Part shown: piece after piece, positions 41,135-43,284 of the stretch
How positions within the stretch are numbered: position 1 is the stretch's first letter
Layout: each line of letters starts with the position of its first letter
Assembly: GCA_040882055.1 (NCBI GenBank)
Contig: JBBECA010000016.1
Coordinates: 1-43,284 of the forward strand
DNA from: Nitriliruptor sp040882055
GTDB taxonomy: Bacteria; Actinomycetota; Nitriliruptoria; Nitriliruptorales; Nitriliruptoraceae
DNA: 43,284 nucleotides
Reading direction: 5' to 3'
Translations under genes and position numbers: made by a program
Notes under the pieces: model-generated
The model's input: only the letters and a program-made list of their open reading frames with translations
Told to the model about the DNA's origin: nothing
Databases searched by the model: none

Positions 41135-42894
41135 CGGTTGCTCTTGCCGCGGCTGTTGTCCTGACCCTTGCTCTCGCCCGTGCCCTCGTCGCGCTGGCCT
41201 GAGCTCTCATCGGCAGCCCGGTCGCCGTCAGCGCTGTCACCGAAGGCGGCCGGCGCCTCGACCGCGCTCGCGAGGTGCAGGTCGGGACCGTCGAAGCTCA
41301 TCCAACGAAGCCGGGAGAAGTCGACGTCCATCCACCGCAGCCGCGAGTAGTTCGCGTCCATCCACCGCAGGCGCTGGAGGTTCGTGTCCATCCATCGCAG
41401 GCGGGAGTAGTCCGCGTCCATCCACCGCAGGCGCGCCCACTCGGTATCCATCCACCGCAGCCGCTGCCACTCGCTGTCCATCCACCGAAGCCGCGCCCAC
41501 TCACCATCCATCCACCGCAACCGTTGCCACTCGCCGTCCATCCACCGCAACCGCTGCCATGTCACATCGGGACCCGGGGCGCCATGGGCGTTCCACGGCA
41601 TCGCCTCGGCGCCCTCGCCCTTCCCCTGGCGCCACGCCGGGTCGGGATCGGCAGCGTCGGCGGCCGCGAGGTCGATCGCCCCAGCGCTCGAGCCGGGGAC
41701 CGGGACGGTGGTCGTGGCGAGCGCACCCTTGAGGTCGTCCGGCGTCGCGAGCGGTCGAGTCTCGGCGAGGACCGCAACGGCGCCGGACACCATGGCGGTG
41801 GCCATCGACGTACCGGTCCCGCGCATGTGGTGCTCGCCGACGTCGCTCACCGTGGCGTCGATCGTCGAGTCCGGCGCTCGCAGCGACACGACACTGGTGC
41901 CGGGCGCCAGCACGTCCGGCCGCTCTCGGCCGGCCACCTTGTCGGACCCGGAGTGGTCCGCCAGTGTGTCGTCCTCGCGGTCGGCCGTGCCCTTGAAGTC
42001 GCTCGAGCCGACCGCCAACACCAGGTCGCTGCGGGCCGGTGAGGTGACCGTTCCCGGGGTGTTGCCCGACGCGGTGACGACGGTGATGCCCGACTTCCAC
42101 GCCATCTCGGCGGCCTGGGCGAGCGGATCGGCGTGGGGAGCACGCTTGCTCGTCACGCCGAGCGAGAGGTTCATCACCCGGATGCCGTGATCGTCCTGGT
42201 TCTCGATGACCCAACCGATGCCCTGCAGGACACCCGAGACGTCCGTGGCACCGTCGGCGCCGGAGAGCTTGATCGACACGATCTCGGCGCCGGGCGCCAC
42301 ACCGAAGCGGGCGGGCCCTTCCTCGCTCTGGCGTCCGTCGGCGGCGATGAGGCCGGCCATGAAGGTGCCGTGACCGTGCTCGTCGACGTGTGCCACGTCG
42401 CTGCCGCTGTAGTCCGGTCCGTGGATCAGCCGGCCTTCGAACTCCGGCAGGTCGGCAACGCCGGTGTCCAGCAGCGCCACCGCGACCCCGGTCCCCGCCT
42501 CGGGTCCCCACAGCGCGGGGGGTGTGATCGCGCCAAGCTGCGGGTCGTTGCCCGCATCGGTCGCCCACTGCTCCAACTCTGCAAGGGTGGTTCCACCGGC
42601 GACCTGGACCGGCTCGTCGAGCGCGACGGTGACGTCGTGCCGGGCGGTCAGCGCGTCGTGGGCGGCCGGGCTGACCTCCGCTGCGACGGCGTCGAGGTAG
42701 GACAGCTCGACGTCGACGGTGCCGCCGGTCGCGGTCACGGCGTCGGCGGCCGCATCGCTCGAGCTCCCGAGCACGATGACGTCGACCGGATCTCCGGCGT
42801 CGGCCGCAGCCAGACCGCCGCCGAGTCCGGTCACGCTCAGCGCGGCGGCGAGCAACCCTGCCGTCCACCGCCCGCTCACGACTGTCCGCTTCAT
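41131..42894 (-). CDS. Secreted subtilisin-like (S8) protease with nine RLRWMD repeats
   Basis: 587 residues from the ATG at 42894, which has GGAGG 8 bases upstream; a longer open frame reaches 42987. The signal peptide spans about residues 1-33. An inhibitor-I9-like propeptide (35-97) precedes the S8 domain with Asp143 (ALLDTGVAD), His175 (DEHGHGTFMAG), Asn278 (VTASGNTPG) and Ser363 (RGTGTSMATAMVSG), all intact. After a 30-residue linker, residues 446-535 are nine 10-residue repeats of [WYLF]-[QAS]-RLRWM-[D]-x-[EDN], nearly invariant at RLRWM. An acidic then Lys/Arg tail (540-587) ends the protein. It is translated with the kinase and receiver downstream. Target unknown. Confidence 0.93.
   Translation of the reverse strand: MKRTVVSGRWTAGLLAAALSVTGLGGGLAAADAGDPVDVIVLGSSSDAAADAVTATGGTVDVELSYLDAVAAEVSPAAHDALTARHDVTVALDEPVQVAGGTTLAELEQWATDAGNDPQLGAITPPALWGPEAGTGVAVALLDTGVADLPEFEGRLIHGPDYSGSDVAHVDEHGHGTFMAGLIAADGRQSEEGPARFGVAPGAEIVSIKLSGADGATDVSGVLQGIGWVIENQDDHGIRVMNLSLGVTSKRAPHADPLAQAAEMAWKSGITVVTASGNTPGTVTSPARSDLVLAVGSSDFKGTADREDDTLADHSGSDKVAGRERPDVLAPGTSVVSLRAPDSTIDATVSDVGEHHMRGTGTSMATAMVSGAVAVLAETRPLATPDDLKGALATTTVPVPGSSAGAIDLAAADAADPDPAWRQGKGEGAEAMPWNAHGAPGPDVTWQRLRWMDGEWQRLRWMDGEWARLRWMDSEWQRLRWMDTEWARLRWMDADYSRLRWMDTNLQRLRWMDANYSRLRWMDVDFSRLRWMSFDGPDLHLASAVEAPAAFGDSADGDRAADESSGQRDEGTGESKGQDNSRGKSNR
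41290..41559 (-). repeat. Nine coding 30-bp repeats (RLRWMD units)
   Basis: Nine consecutive 30-base units encode residues 446-535 of the protease. The middle of each unit is the most conserved, with TCCATCCACCG on the plus strand in nearly every copy. Position 1 of the peptide unit is W in the first five copies, then Y, L, Y, F; the last copy ends WMSFD instead of WMD. Third-position differences between copies show purifying selection on the protein rather than very recent DNA duplication. Confidence 0.95.
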
Positions 42895-43139
42895 CTGGCC
42901 ACCCTCCGTCACCGACCGGTTCTCCCCGGGTATCGGCCGGAGGGCCGGTGGCTTAACGAAGATGGCCCGCTTCGGCCCGGCGAGCACTGCCTTCGGCCGG
43001 GACCGTGCGGCCCAGAGTGACTAGCCCGCCGCTCGGGTCAGCGGCTCAGATCGTCGAGGACGGCGTCGACGAGGGTTGCCTTCGTACGGGCTCCCTGGCA
43101 TCCTCGTGCTAGCACTCTCGCTAGCAGGAGGCGCACGAC
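42895..43139. other. 245-base gap between divergent protease and antitoxin genes
   Basis: Holds the long 5' leader of the protease on the minus strand, with a hairpin CGGCC/GGCCG at 42934-42947, and the control region of the antitoxin on the plus strand. A 32-codon minus-strand frame at 43038-43136 is too short and unsupported to call. I see no RNA gene. Confidence 0.6.
43106..43131 (+). promoter_or_regulatory. Repeated GCTAGC palindromes and ribosome site of the antitoxin gene
   Basis: GTGCTAGCAC (43106-43115) is a perfect palindrome; GCTAGCA recurs 12 bases later at 43120-43126, followed by AGGAGG (43126-43131). Two similarly phased half-turn sites just upstream of the start are typical operators for ribbon-helix-helix antitoxins. 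The link to this protein is inferred. Confidence 0.5.
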
Positions 43140-43284
43140 GTGGCTCAGGTGCTGATCCGTGGGCTTCCTGACGATCTGGTGGAACGTCTCAAAGACCGCG
43201 CGAACGTCCGCGGGCAGTCACTGGAGGCCCACCTCCGCGAGGTCCTCGAGACTTCGATCCGAGCTGACCGCGAGGAGTTCCTCC
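43140..43284 (+). CDS. Ribbon-helix-helix antitoxin (FitA/VapB-like), cut by the window edge
   Basis: GTG at 43140 with AGGAGG 8 bases upstream opens an in-frame stretch to the window end with no stop: VAQVLIRGLPDDLVERLKDR, then the ribbon-helix-helix segment ANVRGQSLEAHLREVLETS. This matches the FitA-like antitoxin family, which usually precedes a PIN-domain ribonuclease (VapC/FitB). Only the first 48 residues are visible. A toxin is expected just to the right. Confidence 0.75.
   Translation, partial: MAQVLIRGLPDDLVERLKDRANVRGQSLEAHLREVLETSIRADREEFL

Noticed and set aside
41290..41559. 30-bp spaced repeats that resemble a CRISPR array
   Set aside because: There are no unique spacers; every unit is part of one protein frame encoding RLRWMD repeats.
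42895..43020. Cyclic di-GMP-I or ydaO-type riboswitch before the protease gene
   Set aside because: Some AAGCCACCGG-like similarity, but the tetraloop receptor and other conserved segments are missing; kept only as a structured-leader note.
43038..43136. 32-codon minus-strand frame ending RTKATLVDAVLDDLSR
   Set aside because: Short, lies in the control region of the antitoxin gene, has no ribosome site and no clear family; may be a gene remnant.

Overview
The window is a very GC-rich, densely packed bacterial chromosome segment that reads as an actinobacterium, probably from a deep-branching lineage such as the Nitriliruptoria/Euzebyales (an inference from gene content and style; the species cannot be named from the sequence alone). 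Supporting signs are an actinobacterial integration host factor (mIHF), a helicase-dead PriA, an actinobacterial-type HelD, an Rpf-type transglycosylase, many GTG starts, GTGA/ATGA gene overlaps and TANNNT -10 boxes without clear -35 boxes. I see no rRNA, tRNA, CRISPR array, IS element or prophage, and no gene-free stretch over 300 bases.

Most of the window is the conserved actinobacterial housekeeping supercluster on the minus strand. Read in transcription order (high to low coordinates) it is aroQ-pepQ-efp-nusB (38.6-35.3 kb); pyrR-pyrB-pyrC-carA-carB-pyrK-pyrD-pyrF (32.7-22.7 kb); mihF-gmk (20.2-19.2 kb); rpoZ-coaBC-metK-priA-def-fmt-rsmB-rpe (17.7-9.2 kb); and ribD-ribE-ribBA-ribH (8.1-4.2 kb). 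Almost all neighbours overlap by 1-4 bases, so translation is probably coupled along the chain. The pyr operon encodes de novo UMP synthesis and carries a PyrR-binding RNA hairpin on its leader, followed by a tiny leader ORF. The rib genes make riboflavin. The fmt/def/rsmB/efp/rpoZ/nusB genes serve translation and transcription.

The chain is interrupted by accessory insertions: a subtilisin-like protease with nine RLRWMD repeats, a membrane histidine kinase and a single-domain response regulator in one overlapping operon (42.9-38.7 kb); an LmeA-like protein, a lipoprotein and a secreted PKD-like protein (32.9-35.2 kb); a nucleotidase-like HAD gene with pyrE and an XRE/nucleotidyltransferase toxin-antitoxin-like pair (20.4-22.7 kb); a LemA pair (17.9-19.2 kb); a receiver-GGDEF protein wedged between rpe and ribD (8.2-9.2 kb); and HelD plus an SLH-Rpf secreted protein (0.8-4.2 kb). 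At the left edge hisG, usually downstream of ribH in the same direction, lies on the opposite strand and has lost its normal C-terminus where it meets the Rpf gene, suggesting a rearrangement breakpoint. At the right edge a ribbon-helix-helix antitoxin begins.

The most unusual item is the secreted RLRWMD-repeat protease encoded as an overlapping operon with a kinase and receiver. Its function is unknown to me.
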